DNA of 64,000 nt from Aliivibrio_A sp016764915 (GCA_965224595.1 OZ245058.1:2666001-2730000), one strand, 5' to 3'. Positions 25,172-33,401 are shown, numbered from the stretch's first letter. Translations and numbers: made by a program. Notes: generated by a model from the sequence alone, not told the origin.

Positions 25172-25888
25172 TTATTCGGCCAATGAGGCTTTTTGTATCT
25201 CAATAATATCGTTAATGCCCTTTTGAGCCAGTGCTAACATATCGAGCAGCTCTTGATGACTGAAAGGCGCTTCTTCTGCCGTGCCTTGCACTTCAATCAT
25301 CTTGCCATCTTCCATCATTACTACGTTCATATCAGTATCAGCAGCAGAGTCTTCTAAATACTCTAAATCGCATACCGCTTCACCTTTGTAGATACCCACA
25401 GAAACAGCAGCAACATGCCCTTTCATTGGGTTTGATGTCAACTTGCCAGACGCGATCATGTGATTAATCGCATCAGCCAGCGCAACACTTGCACCAGTAA
25501 TAGAGGCAGTACGCGTTCCACCGTCTGCTTGAATGACATCACAATCCACGGTGATCATCTGCTCACCCAGTGCTTCTAAATCAACGGCTGCACGAAGACT
25601 ACGCGCAATCAGACGCTGAATCTCCATAGTACGGCCACCCTGCTTACCACTTGCTGCTTCACGACGATTACGTGTGTGTGTTGCACGAGGAAGCATGCCA
25701 TATTCTGCGGTAACCCAACCTTTACCTTTGCCTTTCAACCAGCGAGGGACATTCTCTTCAACACTCGCAGTACAGATAACTTTGGTATTGCCAAATTCAA
25801 CCAGTACAGACCCTTCTGCATGAGCAGTAAAGTGACGAGTAATAGTGATTGGACGGACTTGCTCGGCGGTTCTTCCACTTGGACGCAT
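25172..25888 (-). CDS. rph: Ribonuclease PH
   Basis: 238 residues. MRPSGRTAEQVRPI at the start, RGKGWVTAEYGMLPRATHTR-like segment near residues 55-75, QADGGTRTASITG near 124 and DLEYLEDSAADTDMN near 174 (metal-site aspartates) identify the phosphorolytic 3'-5' exoribonuclease that trims tRNA 3' ends. It is complete, not the truncated form of E. coli K-12. It heads the rph-pyrE unit and is divergent from yicC. Confidence 0.97.
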   Translation of the reverse strand: MRPSGRTAEQVRPITITRHFTAHAEGSVLVEFGNTKVICTASVEENVPRWLKGKGKGWVTAEYGMLPRATHTRNRREAASGKQGGRTMEIQRLIARSLRAAVDLEALGEQMITVDCDVIQADGGTRTASITGASVALADAINHMIASGKLTSNPMKGHVAAVSVGIYKGEAVCDLEYLEDSAADTDMNVVMMEDGKMIEVQGTAEEAPFSHQELLDMLALAQKGINDIIEIQKASLAE

Positions 25889-25960
25889 TGGGTTACCTTT
25901 AATTAGCTTCTCATTAATTGGCGCAGATTATAGCCTAAATTATCATTCACTGAAATATTA

Positions 25961-25989
25961 CTGACGAAGCCCATTATGCTAGGTATAAT
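25961..25989 (+). promoter_or_regulatory. Sigma-70 promoter of yicC
   Basis: A perfect TATAAT (25984-25989) lies 17 bases after CTGACG (25961-25966, 4/6 to TTGACA), ending 30 bases before the yicC ATG, with an AAGGAA ribosome site between. A second TATAAT on the minus strand (25932-25927) is suitably placed for rph, though without a good -35. Confidence 0.7.
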
Positions 25990-26019
25990 TTCGTCAATCC
26001 AATTTTAAGGAATTCTAAA

Positions 26020-26883
26020 ATGATCTATAGCATGACTGCTTATGCCCGCCGTGAAGTAAAAGGCGACTGGGGTACCGCTGTTTGGGAAATTCGTTCAGTG
26101 AACCAGCGCTACTTAGAAACTTACTTTCGCATGCCGGAGCAGTTTCGTGGTCTAGAGCCTGTACTCCGTGAACGTTTTCGCAAACGTCTTGCACGCGGTA
26201 AAGTGGAATGTAATCTGCGCTTTGAATCCAATACCTCTGCAAAGTCAGAACTAAAAATTAATGAAGAGCTGGCTAAACAGGTGATTAATGCGGCTAAGTG
26301 GGTTAAAGAGACCTCCGGTGAAGGTAACATCGGTCCATTTCAAGTGCTGCAATGGCCTGGAGTGATGGAAGCACCAGAGCAAGATTTCGATAGCATCAAT
26401 AAAGAACTGCTTGAGAACTTTGAACTTACGGTTGATGAGTTTATTGATGCTCGTGCTCGTGAAGGTGCAAACATGCGTGCTCTGATTGAGCAGCGTCTTG
26501 TGGGCATCACTGCAGAAGCAGAAAAAGTTCGTCTTCGCATGCCAGAGATCATTCAGTGGCAACGCGATCGTTTAACCACCAAGTTTGAAGATGCAAAAAT
26601 CGAACTCGATAGCTCCCGTGTTGAACAAGAGTTGATTCTATTGGCTCAAAAATCTGACGTAGCAGAGGAGTTAGACCGTTTAGACTCACATGTTAAAGAG
26701 GGTTATAACATCCTGAAAAAAGGTGGCGCTTGTGGCCGTAAACTGGACTTCATGATGCAAGAATTTAATCGCGAAGCTAATACGCTAGCATCCAAATCAA
26801 TCAGCACCGACGTCACCGCATCAGGCGTTGAACTTAAAGTGTTAATTGAGCAGATGCGCGAGCAGATCCAGAATGTTGAGTAA
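26020..26883 (+). CDS. yicC: YicC/YloC family endoribonuclease
   Basis: 287 residues. Starts MIYSMTAYARREVKGDWG; the family landmarks EIRSVNQRYLE near residue 25, RGKVECNLRF near 63 and the C-terminal GRKLDFMMQEFNREANTLASKS segment (about 238-260) are present. The E. coli protein was reported to act as an endoribonuclease affecting small-RNA turnover. Divergent from rph, single, with its own promoter and terminator. Confidence 0.93.
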   Translation: MIYSMTAYARREVKGDWGTAVWEIRSVNQRYLETYFRMPEQFRGLEPVLRERFRKRLARGKVECNLRFESNTSAKSELKINEELAKQVINAAKWVKETSGEGNIGPFQVLQWPGVMEAPEQDFDSINKELLENFELTVDEFIDARAREGANMRALIEQRLVGITAEAEKVRLRMPEIIQWQRDRLTTKFEDAKIELDSSRVEQELILLAQKSDVAEELDRLDSHVKEGYNILKKGGACGRKLDFMMQEFNREANTLASKSISTDVTASGVELKVLIEQMREQIQNVE

Positions 26884-26925
26884 GGACTCACTGAGTTTAC
26901 TAATACATAAGTAACTCATCTAAAG

Positions 26926-26942
26926 GGACTCATCGCGAGTCC
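26926..26942 (+). terminator. Intrinsic terminator after yicC
   Basis: A 6-bp GC-rich stem GGACTC/GAGTCC with loop ATCGC, followed by TTTTT at 26943-26947. It lies 43 bases past the yicC stop. Confidence 0.85.
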
Positions 26943-26951
26943 TTTTTCAAT

Positions 26952-28295
26952 TCAAACAAGAAGCGCTGCGTTCTCCTCTCTTCGTTGGACTAGTGTTTTC
27001 TCTATTGCTAACAAGGTTCTCTTACTGATCTCTTGTTGCTGTGCAAGATACGTAAACTGACTAATTGCCTCTACCACTTCTTTAATGCAAAGCTGCGCCT
27101 CTTTCCAAGTCGCAAAGCCCGCACTGGCAGCCAGCTTTTGCATCACCTTAAGCGGCGGCGTTTTTCCGTACCCACCAAAGGCCGTAGCATGTTCGTTAAA
27201 GGGGTGAGGGCTAAACGTAACATCGTAGAAAGGCGCGAGTTGCCAGTTACCGTCATCCCCTTGTAAAAAGCCCCAGTTTTTACTGTGATCGTCTTGGTTG
27301 GCGGCAAATAGATTAAAGATAGCGCGACGAAATTGCAGTTGCCCGGCAGCGGGTGACTTACACAATTGGCGACTGGCTTTAATGAGGTCGCTATAATCTA
27401 AACTAGGACTACGAAAGTCAGCATCTAATAGGCCGCAAGCACTGTGCATATGCAAGCGTCCTGCACCTAGTGCGTTGGGCAGCTCTTGCTTATTGGATAA
27501 ATAGTCAAAACGCTTTAGCGCCAGCCAAGCTTTTGCACCGCTGCTTATCGGTGCTTCGATTAACTGCCAAATAGGCGGCTGACACTTTGCTTGCTCAGCC
27601 ATCTGTAAATAGACGGCTTCACATACCCCTTCTTCATGACCCAATGCCAAGTTCTTTGAGGTAAACTTTACCAACCAAGCCTCATCCCCCGCCTCTGCAT
27701 AAGTGCGGCAATGATTCGCATCACCCGCTGACATATAGATTTGAGCTTTAGGACGTGCACCGCCAGAGCTACCTGCAGCAACTAAAGCTGCCAGTACCTG
27801 TTGAGTGTTACCGTCTAAGTCATCCTCCTCTTTAGCATTAACTACGGATTGATCAAATAGCGTTTGCGCTTCCAACCCTAGCGTTGCTAGGTCAATATCT
27901 GAGTGATCATCTAAAGAGAATTCCGATACGGGCGTAAAAGAGAGTGCCCCCATACCTTTGAGTCCAACAAAAGCCAGCCGATCCATAGCAGTCACTTGTA
28001 TTGGCAGAATACCTTGTTGGCGGAACACACGATCTTGCAGCAGCAATCCCCAACCATCGGGGAGGCTATCGCCAAAAACGCCATGAATTCCTTGATGCGG
28101 CTTTCTCGGTGCAGGTTGTAATCGGTCATCAGCTTGCAAGGTAAAGGGGGATAAATTGCCAAATTTCCCGATATAGCTTTCATTGTACTGGAAGAAAACC
28201 CCTTGCCGATTTTGAGCCAACACGCCTACCGAAACAACCTCACCCGTTGTGAGAGTACGTTGAACATTCAACTTCTGAATTGATTTAAAGCTCAT
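26952..28295 (-). CDS. hipA: HipA-type serine/threonine kinase toxin
   Basis: 447 residues, about the length of E. coli HipA. HGVFGDSLPDGWGLLL near residue 71 is the N-subdomain signature; GSSGGARPKA at 175-184 is the glycine-rich ATP loop region; NQDDHSKNWGF at 333-343 holds the catalytic Asp; YDVTFSP at 357-363 is the metal-binding equivalent of DFG. HipA kinases phosphorylate a translation factor such as glutamyl-tRNA synthetase and induce growth arrest. The start overlaps the upstream hipB-like gene by 11 bases, as in other hipBA operons. The target is not readable from sequence. Confidence 0.9.
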   Translation of the reverse strand: MSFKSIQKLNVQRTLTTGEVVSVGVLAQNRQGVFFQYNESYIGKFGNLSPFTLQADDRLQPAPRKPHQGIHGVFGDSLPDGWGLLLQDRVFRQQGILPIQVTAMDRLAFVGLKGMGALSFTPVSEFSLDDHSDIDLATLGLEAQTLFDQSVVNAKEEDDLDGNTQQVLAALVAAGSSGGARPKAQIYMSAGDANHCRTYAEAGDEAWLVKFTSKNLALGHEEGVCEAVYLQMAEQAKCQPPIWQLIEAPISSGAKAWLALKRFDYLSNKQELPNALGAGRLHMHSACGLLDADFRSPSLDYSDLIKASRQLCKSPAAGQLQFRRAIFNLFAANQDDHSKNWGFLQGDDGNWQLAPFYDVTFSPHPFNEHATAFGGYGKTPPLKVMQKLAASAGFATWKEAQLCIKEVVEAISQFTYLAQQQEISKRTLLAIEKTLVQRREENAALLV

Positions 28296-28575
28296 CCTTT
28301 AGCACCTCTTCTATACTGCTCGGTAACGCTGAGCGTGCAGAGCTTGCTTGTGTCAGTTGATAGAGTCGATCAAGTGAGTCCAATGACTGCCATAATAGCA
28401 GTAGCTGGCGAAATGAAATTTTCCCAGTGAGCTCAAACTTTTTGATGGTTGAAGCAGGTACACAACTGCGCTCGGCAAGTGCCTCTCGTGATAACTTGGC
28501 TTTTTTACGCAAAGCGCGCAAGTGAGTAGCAAAAGCCTGACTAACATCAGTATCATCCAGAAGTGAAAAATGCAT
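28285..28575 (-). CDS. hipB: HipB-like HTH antitoxin
   Basis: 96 residues from the ATG at 28575. A helix-turn-helix of the Xre type spans about residues 16-50 (LRALRKKAKLSREALAERS then PASTIKKFE), followed by a helical tail of about 45 residues. A longer frame starts at 28611, but a consensus -10 (TATAAT, 28615-28610) overlaps that codon, so the shorter start is preferred. It should neutralise HipA and repress the operon. Its end overlaps the hipA start by 11 bases. Confidence 0.82.
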   Translation of the reverse strand: MHFSLLDDTDVSQAFATHLRALRKKAKLSREALAERSCVPASTIKKFELTGKISFRQLLLLWQSLDSLDRLYQLTQASSARSALPSSIEEVLKDEL

Positions 28576-28609
28576 ATCAAACCCACAAAGAAAAGACACA
28601 ATAGCATCC

Positions 28610-28622
28610 ATTATAGACTATA
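28610..28622 (-). promoter_or_regulatory. Candidate hipBA -10 box overlapping a palindromic operator
   Basis: TATAAT on the minus strand (28615-28610) is embedded in the perfect 11-base palindrome TATAGACTATA (28612-28622). A related half-site pair, TAG-ATA-CTA, occurs at 28634-28642. This is where a HipB dimer would block initiation. No convincing -35 is seen. Confidence 0.45.
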
Positions 28623-28768
28623 AATTCAGTTTTTAGATACTATGAGATCCGATTGGATAAATTGAATATCAAGCTGACTAGATAAAATATGTCAAAACTG
28701 CTATTTTCACTCTGACTAATAGCGTCATACGAGACTCTTTTCGTCTATGTGCAACGGAAGGAAAAAAT

Positions 28769-28801
28769 ATGCGATTGATTATTAAACGTAATAAAAGGTA
28801 A
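28769..28801 (+). CDS. Ten-codon upstream ORF before the GT4-deacetylase gene
   Basis: MRLIIKRNKR followed by TAA, ending 3 bases before the next ATG at 28805. A strong ribosome site GGAAGGA (28756-28762) sits 6 bases before its ATG, better than that of the main gene, whose AAAGG lies inside the mini-ORF. The layout suggests a translated leader peptide coupled to the following gene. No known peptide is recognised and translation is inferred. Confidence 0.4.
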   Translation: MRLIIKRNKR

Positions 28802-28804
28802 CCG

Positions 28805-30577
28805 ATGAATATTTTGATGGCTCTGTCGCAGCTAGAAGTGACCGGCGCAGAAGTGTATGCAACCACCGCAGGTGATGAGCTCACCCAACGAGGTCATAAT
28901 GTATTTTATGTCTCTGATACGCTGACCAAACCCCATCAAGGTCCATTTTTTAAATTGCGCTTCAATAAACGCAGTATTCCTCGCCGTTTTTGGCATGTGG
29001 GTTATCTGGTCTATTTAATCAAAAAGCATAATATTCAGCTGGTTCACGCTCATTCTCGGGCATCAAGCTGGAGCTGTCACCTAGCGTGTAAATTGACGGG
29101 AACACCGATGGTCACCACGGTACATGGTCGCCAGCCCGTGCATGCGTCTCGTAAAAAATTTCATGCCATGGGAGACAAAGCGCTGCCTGTCTGTGAAGCC
29201 ATTCGTGATCAACTTCATAATGATCTTGGTGTCTCACTGGATTCAATGATAGTCAGTCGAAACGGCATTGAGACCACACAATTTACCCATCAACCTGCAC
29301 CTAACAATAATAAGCCAGTGATTACTATCATCGGTCGTTTAACGGGACCAAAAGGGGATCTCTGCTATCGCCTACTCAATGAGTGCCTTGATAGTAATAA
29401 ATACCATATTCAAGTGGTCACGGGTTCAAAAGTTGAAACACGCTTCGAACCGTTTCAATCAACCATCACCTTTACCGGTTACACCGATGACGTTCCAAGT
29501 ATGTTGGCACAGTCTGATCTGGTTATCGGAGCTGGCCGAGTCGCGATGGAGTCTTTACTCTGTGGCAGGCCAACATTGGCGATCGGTGAAGCAAGTTGCA
29601 TTGGTATTGTCGATACAAACAACATTGCTAAAGCGATGGCCTCTAATTTTGGTGATATCGGACCAAAAGACCTCGACATTGATTTTTCATTAATTGCCAA
29701 GCAGGTTGAGCTAGGATTATCGGCCGCTCACTGTGAGCAACCGGTGAGTCAGCTGGTTCGTCAAAACTACGATTTAAACAATATTGTTAATCAGTTAGAG
29801 CAGACCTACCAAACGATCTATGTTGAAAAAATTCAGCGTGAAATGCCAATCATCATGTATCACCGCTTCATTAAAGATGACAGTGAAAAAGGGGTACATG
29901 GAACTTACATGCACGTTGATATGCTTGAGAAGCACTTTAAGCTGCTTAAACGTATGAAGTTTGAAACCCTCACTTTTAAAGATCTGGCAGATAATGGTCT
30001 GATACGTCGACTTGACGCTGATAAGCGCTATATTATTATTACTGTCGATGATGGTTATCAAGATAACTATGAACTCTTGTTGCCTCTACTGAAAAAATAC
30101 AATTTTAAAGCGGTGGTTTACTGCGTGACGGGTGAGAATTTTAATCGCTGGGATGTTGAGGTGCCAAGCAACCCAGAAAAGCCAGTCACTTTAATGTCAG
30201 CAGAACAAATTAAGCAGATGCACGATTCAGGCTTAGTCGAAATTGCAGGTCACACCATGACTCACCCTCGATTAGACCAGCTTTCAGTTGAACAACAAAG
30301 ATCAGAAATTGTTGAGAATAAAGCGCAACTGGAGAGCTTAATTAATGACTCTTTAACCTCATTTGCTTATCCATTTGGTGACCATAATCAGGACTCAAAG
30401 GAGTTGGCACAAGAGCTAGGGTATCAATTTGCAGTGGCAACCAACCAAGGTCCATTAGCCATGCATCAAGACCCGTTTGCCATTCGCCGTATTGCTATTT
30501 TCCCTAAAACGGATGTGTTTGGTTTATGGCGTAAAGTTCGTGGTAACTATACCTTTAGAAAAGCCAAGCACCTTTAG
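28805..30577 (+). CDS. Fusion of GT4 glycosyltransferase and polysaccharide deacetylase (CE4/NodB)
   Basis: 590 residues in two modules. Residues 1-340 form a GT-B glycosyltransferase: LEVTGAEVYATTAG at the start, VHAHSRAS near 80, VTTVHGRQ near 102, TIIGRLTGPKG near 178 and, at the C-end of the fold, GRVAMESLLCGRPTLA near 245. Residues 345-590 are a NodB homology domain: MPIIMYHRF near 347, the catalytic TVDDGYQDN near 413, metal-site GHTMTHP near 481 and FAYPFGDHN near 522. It could add an N-acetylated sugar and deacetylate it. No signal peptide, so action is cytoplasmic. The substrate is unknown. Confidence 0.85.
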   Translation: MNILMALSQLEVTGAEVYATTAGDELTQRGHNVFYVSDTLTKPHQGPFFKLRFNKRSIPRRFWHVGYLVYLIKKHNIQLVHAHSRASSWSCHLACKLTGTPMVTTVHGRQPVHASRKKFHAMGDKALPVCEAIRDQLHNDLGVSLDSMIVSRNGIETTQFTHQPAPNNNKPVITIIGRLTGPKGDLCYRLLNECLDSNKYHIQVVTGSKVETRFEPFQSTITFTGYTDDVPSMLAQSDLVIGAGRVAMESLLCGRPTLAIGEASCIGIVDTNNIAKAMASNFGDIGPKDLDIDFSLIAKQVELGLSAAHCEQPVSQLVRQNYDLNNIVNQLEQTYQTIYVEKIQREMPIIMYHRFIKDDSEKGVHGTYMHVDMLEKHFKLLKRMKFETLTFKDLADNGLIRRLDADKRYIIITVDDGYQDNYELLLPLLKKYNFKAVVYCVTGENFNRWDVEVPSNPEKPVTLMSAEQIKQMHDSGLVEIAGHTMTHPRLDQLSVEQQRSEIVENKAQLESLINDSLTSFAYPFGDHNQDSKELAQELGYQFAVATNQGPLAMHQDPFAIRRIAIFPKTDVFGLWRKVRGNYTFRKAKHL

Positions 30578-30629
30578 AAAAGCGAAGCGTTAAACCCATA
30601 TTCACCAGATTGAACACTATAGGATATTC

Positions 30630-31454
30630 ATGTTTTCAGCGTCTGTAATTATCTCTTTTTACAATAATATTAAAGCACTCGATGTCATTATTACGTCGTT
30701 AGAATCACAAGCAGATGCTCAGTTTGACGTTATTATTGCTGATGATGGATCAAATGAACAATCACAACAGTACCTAGCAGACAAAATCAGTGTCTCATCG
30801 TTAACGATCAAGCATATCTCGCAGCGTGATCAAGGCTTTAGGAAAAACCGAATTCTCAATAAAGCGGTCAGTTTAGCTGAAAGCGAATACCTCATCTTTA
30901 TTGATGGTGACTGTACTCCTCAGCAGCATTTTGTTGCCGATCATCTTAATGAGAGTTCATCCGGTTTGATTTTAAATGGTCGACGTGTAGACCTTGCTGA
31001 GATGTTTAAAGAGAGACTTCATCAATCCAACACGCCACAAAGCTTCTTTCAAGACAACTTAGCGACTATTTTGTTTCACTATCTACTCGGGAAAGGAAAA
31101 AATGTAGAGAAAGGGCTTAGAGTGACCAATCCTCAGCTCTCTCGTTTTCTTAATCGAAAAGATAAAAGCATTGTCGGTTGTAACTTCTCACTATTTAAAG
31201 CCGACCTATTATCAGTCAATGGGTTTAATAACCGCTATGAAGTCGCCAGTGTTGGGGAAGACACGGATATTGAGTATCGTCTGGTAAAAAAGGGCAAGAG
31301 AGTCAAAAACCTATTCTTTAAAGCCACCATGCTGCATGTCATACACCCTGAGCTGCCAAGGTTAAAAGAGGCCACTGAGATCTTTAACGAATCGGTGAAA
31401 AACGGTGAAACTGTTGCTATCGATGGCTACAATCAAGCTTTTGAGCAGCCTTAA
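30630..31454 (+). CDS. GT2 family glycosyltransferase
   Basis: 274 residues of GT-A fold. VIISFYNNIKALDVIITSLE opens it, VIIADDGSNEQS near residue 35 binds the nucleotide, FIDGDCTPQQHF near 90 is the metal motif, and GCNFSLFKADLLSVNGF near 184 with GEDTDIEYRL near 208 is the acceptor-side region of chondroitin-polymerase-like GT2 enzymes. It follows the GT4-deacetylase gene by 52 bases and converges with kdkA, so it probably works on the LPS core. The donor sugar is unknown. Confidence 0.82.
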   Translation: MFSASVIISFYNNIKALDVIITSLESQADAQFDVIIADDGSNEQSQQYLADKISVSSLTIKHISQRDQGFRKNRILNKAVSLAESEYLIFIDGDCTPQQHFVADHLNESSSGLILNGRRVDLAEMFKERLHQSNTPQSFFQDNLATILFHYLLGKGKNVEKGLRVTNPQLSRFLNRKDKSIVGCNFSLFKADLLSVNGFNNRYEVASVGEDTDIEYRLVKKGKRVKNLFFKATMLHVIHPELPRLKEATEIFNESVKNGETVAIDGYNQAFEQP

Positions 31455-31469
31455 CAAGTAACACGCTCG

Positions 31470-32180
31470 TTATTGTTCTCTCTTATAGCCCTGCATGATG
31501 AGTTCAATATCGAGCGATTGAAACTGAATACTCCTTTTCACTCGCTCCTTCTCAAATGACCTTTCTAACCGTTTTAAGTTACCACCCTTCCACTCATTCC
31601 CGGTTTGCTTCGAACACTTATCAAAGTCAATGATCCATACTTTATCATCTGCATCTATCAGTATGTTGTGAGTATTCAGGTCAGTATGATTAACCTGAGC
31701 ATCATGCATCTTGCGAATCTCTTCTCCTATTTTTCGATACACATCAGCGTCTAATGACTGGCTCTGTAAGATAGAGACGACATCGCGGGCATCCGCAATT
31801 TTTTCACTGAGTAGATCCGCCTGATAGCAAAAGGTTCGTTTTACCGCTCTTGCTGCGATTGGCCGAGGGACATTAACACCCGCTTCTATAAGCATATTAA
31901 GCAATTGAAACTCTTGGTAACTGCGTGTTTTGCTCCAACCAAAAAATAGGTAGTGGTCGCTCACTATTTTTCCAAATAATCCACCTCGACGATAATGGCG
32001 CAGCGCGGCATCCACTTTGTCTGCATTGATAAACCACGTCGTTCCACGACCCTCAGCGCTGCCCGTTATTTTTCCGTGTTGTTGCCAGTATTCAGGATCA
32101 AAACAGCGGTCAGGACTTTCAGTCAGTAGATTCTCATCGTACCAAATGGTTTGATTCTCTTTTATTACTCTCTTCATCAT
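31470..32180 (-). CDS. kdkA: 3-deoxy-D-manno-octulosonic acid (Kdo) kinase
   Basis: 236 residues from the ATG at 32180; a GTG at 32201 gives 7 more residues but overlaps its own ribosome site. Landmarks match Haemophilus KdkA: GSAEGRGTTWF near residue 40, LRHYRRGGLFGK near 60, the kinase catalytic loop HTDLNTHN at 165-172 and metal-binding IDFDKC at 184-189. It phosphorylates O-4 of Kdo on lipid A precursor with ATP, standing in for the second Kdo found in enterobacteria. Single gene, divergent from gmk. Confidence 0.92.
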   Translation of the reverse strand: MMKRVIKENQTIWYDENLLTESPDRCFDPEYWQQHGKITGSAEGRGTTWFINADKVDAALRHYRRGGLFGKIVSDHYLFFGWSKTRSYQEFQLLNMLIEAGVNVPRPIAARAVKRTFCYQADLLSEKIADARDVVSILQSQSLDADVYRKIGEEIRKMHDAQVNHTDLNTHNILIDADDKVWIIDFDKCSKQTGNEWKGGNLKRLERSFEKERVKRSIQFQSLDIELIMQGYKREQ

Positions 32181-32340
32181 TAACTTATCAGCTGTTTTCA
32201 CCTAAAATAGTTCTATGACATGTTACATTTATCAGGGCTTGTCGCATAATTTTTCTTCAATCAAATAATACAGCTTCTGATTCTATTTTTGCGAAGATCG
32301 TGCTAATCTTCGCCTCCCTAATTTCTAAGCGGAAATGACC

Positions 32341-32964
32341 ATGAGCAAAGGTACACTTTACATCGTATCAGCCCCAAGTGGCGCGGGTAAATCCAGTTTG
32401 ATTTCAGCACTAATTGAAACCAATCCGACCTATGCCATGAAAGTTTCCGTTTCACATACTACTCGTGGCATGCGCCCTGGTGAAGAGGATGGCTCTCACT
32501 ATCACTTTATCGGCAAAGAGAAGTTTGAAGAGTTAATGGAACAAGGTGTTTTTCTTGAACACGCTGAAGTTTTCGGTAATTACTACGGAACATCTCGTGT
32601 TTGGATTGAAGATAACCTAAATAAAGGCATCGATATATTTTTAGATATTGATTGGCAAGGTGCTCGTCAAATTCGCAAACAGATGCCTTTAGCAAAAAGC
32701 CTCTTTATCTTACCTCCGTCAAAAGAGGAGCTGGAGCGTCGATTAAATACACGCGGCCAGGATAGCGAAGCCGTCATTGCAAAGCGTATGGATAAGGCTA
32801 AATCAGAGATATCACACTACAATGAATATAACTATGTCATTGTAAATGATGATTTTGATGCTGCCCTTGTGGATTTTAAAGCCATTATCCGTGCGGAAAG
32901 ACTAAAACAAGATAAACAGACCGCTAAATACAGCAGTATGTTATCAGGCTTATTGGCAGAATAA
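32341..32964 (+). CDS. gmk: Guanylate kinase
   Basis: 207 residues from the ATG at 32341; an ATG two codons upstream overlaps the GCGGA ribosome site. The P-loop SAPSGAGKSSL (residues 9-19), SHTTRGMRPGEEDGSHYHF near 39-57 and the GMP-contact LDIDWQGARQIR near 98 are diagnostic. It phosphorylates GMP to GDP and so influences the (p)ppGpp precursor pool; it sits upstream of rpoZ and spoT as in E. coli. An 8-bp hairpin (32291-32313) lies in its leader. Confidence 0.97.
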   Translation: MSKGTLYIVSAPSGAGKSSLISALIETNPTYAMKVSVSHTTRGMRPGEEDGSHYHFIGKEKFEELMEQGVFLEHAEVFGNYYGTSRVWIEDNLNKGIDIFLDIDWQGARQIRKQMPLAKSLFILPPSKEELERRLNTRGQDSEAVIAKRMDKAKSEISHYNEYNYVIVNDDFDAALVDFKAIIRAERLKQDKQTAKYSSMLSGLLAE

Positions 32965-33086
32965 CGCTACTAAAGAGGTAACAACGATCCATAAAGATCG
33001 ATGTGATCATATTTTTAGTGTAATAGGCACCACATTTCTGTACAATTTTACATCGTATATTAAATTAATTATTTTTGGAGTCCTTC

Positions 33087-33359
33087 ATGGCACGCGTAAC
33101 CGTTCAAGACGCTGTTGAAAAAATCGGCAACCGCTTCGACTTAGTACTTATCTCTTCTCGTCGCGCTCGTCAAATGCAGACTGGCGGAAAGGATGCCTTG
33201 GTTCCTGAAGAGAATGATAAACCAACTGTTATTGCTCTTCGTGAAATCGAAGAAGGTTTAATCACTAAAGATGTATTGGATGCTCGTGAGCGTCAAGAGC
33301 AACAAGAGCAAGATGCTGCTGAACTTGCTGCAGTTAGCTCAATTACGTTGCCTCGTTAA
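33087..33359 (+). CDS. rpoZ: RNA polymerase omega subunit
   Basis: 90 residues from the ATG at 33087, with GGAG at 33076-33079; a frame from 33075 is longer only by read-back. MARVTVQDAVEKIGNRFDLV and SSRRARQMQTGGK match omega throughout, and the C-terminal tail is Gln/Glu-rich (ERQEQQEQ). Omega aids RNA polymerase assembly and forms part of a ppGpp site, in keeping with spoT next door. Confidence 0.97.
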   Translation: MARVTVQDAVEKIGNRFDLVLISSRRARQMQTGGKDALVPEENDKPTVIALREIEEGLITKDVLDARERQEQQEQDAAELAAVSSITLPR

Positions 33360-33401
33360 TACGGCAACCCCTGTTCAACATTACGGATACCGAGCCTAAG
33401 T

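Noticed and set aside
31440..31490. Terminator between the GT2 gene and kdkA
   Set aside because: AACAAGTAAC/GTTATTGTT can pair with a bulge, but the stem is AT-rich, short and lacks a T-run, so it is not called.
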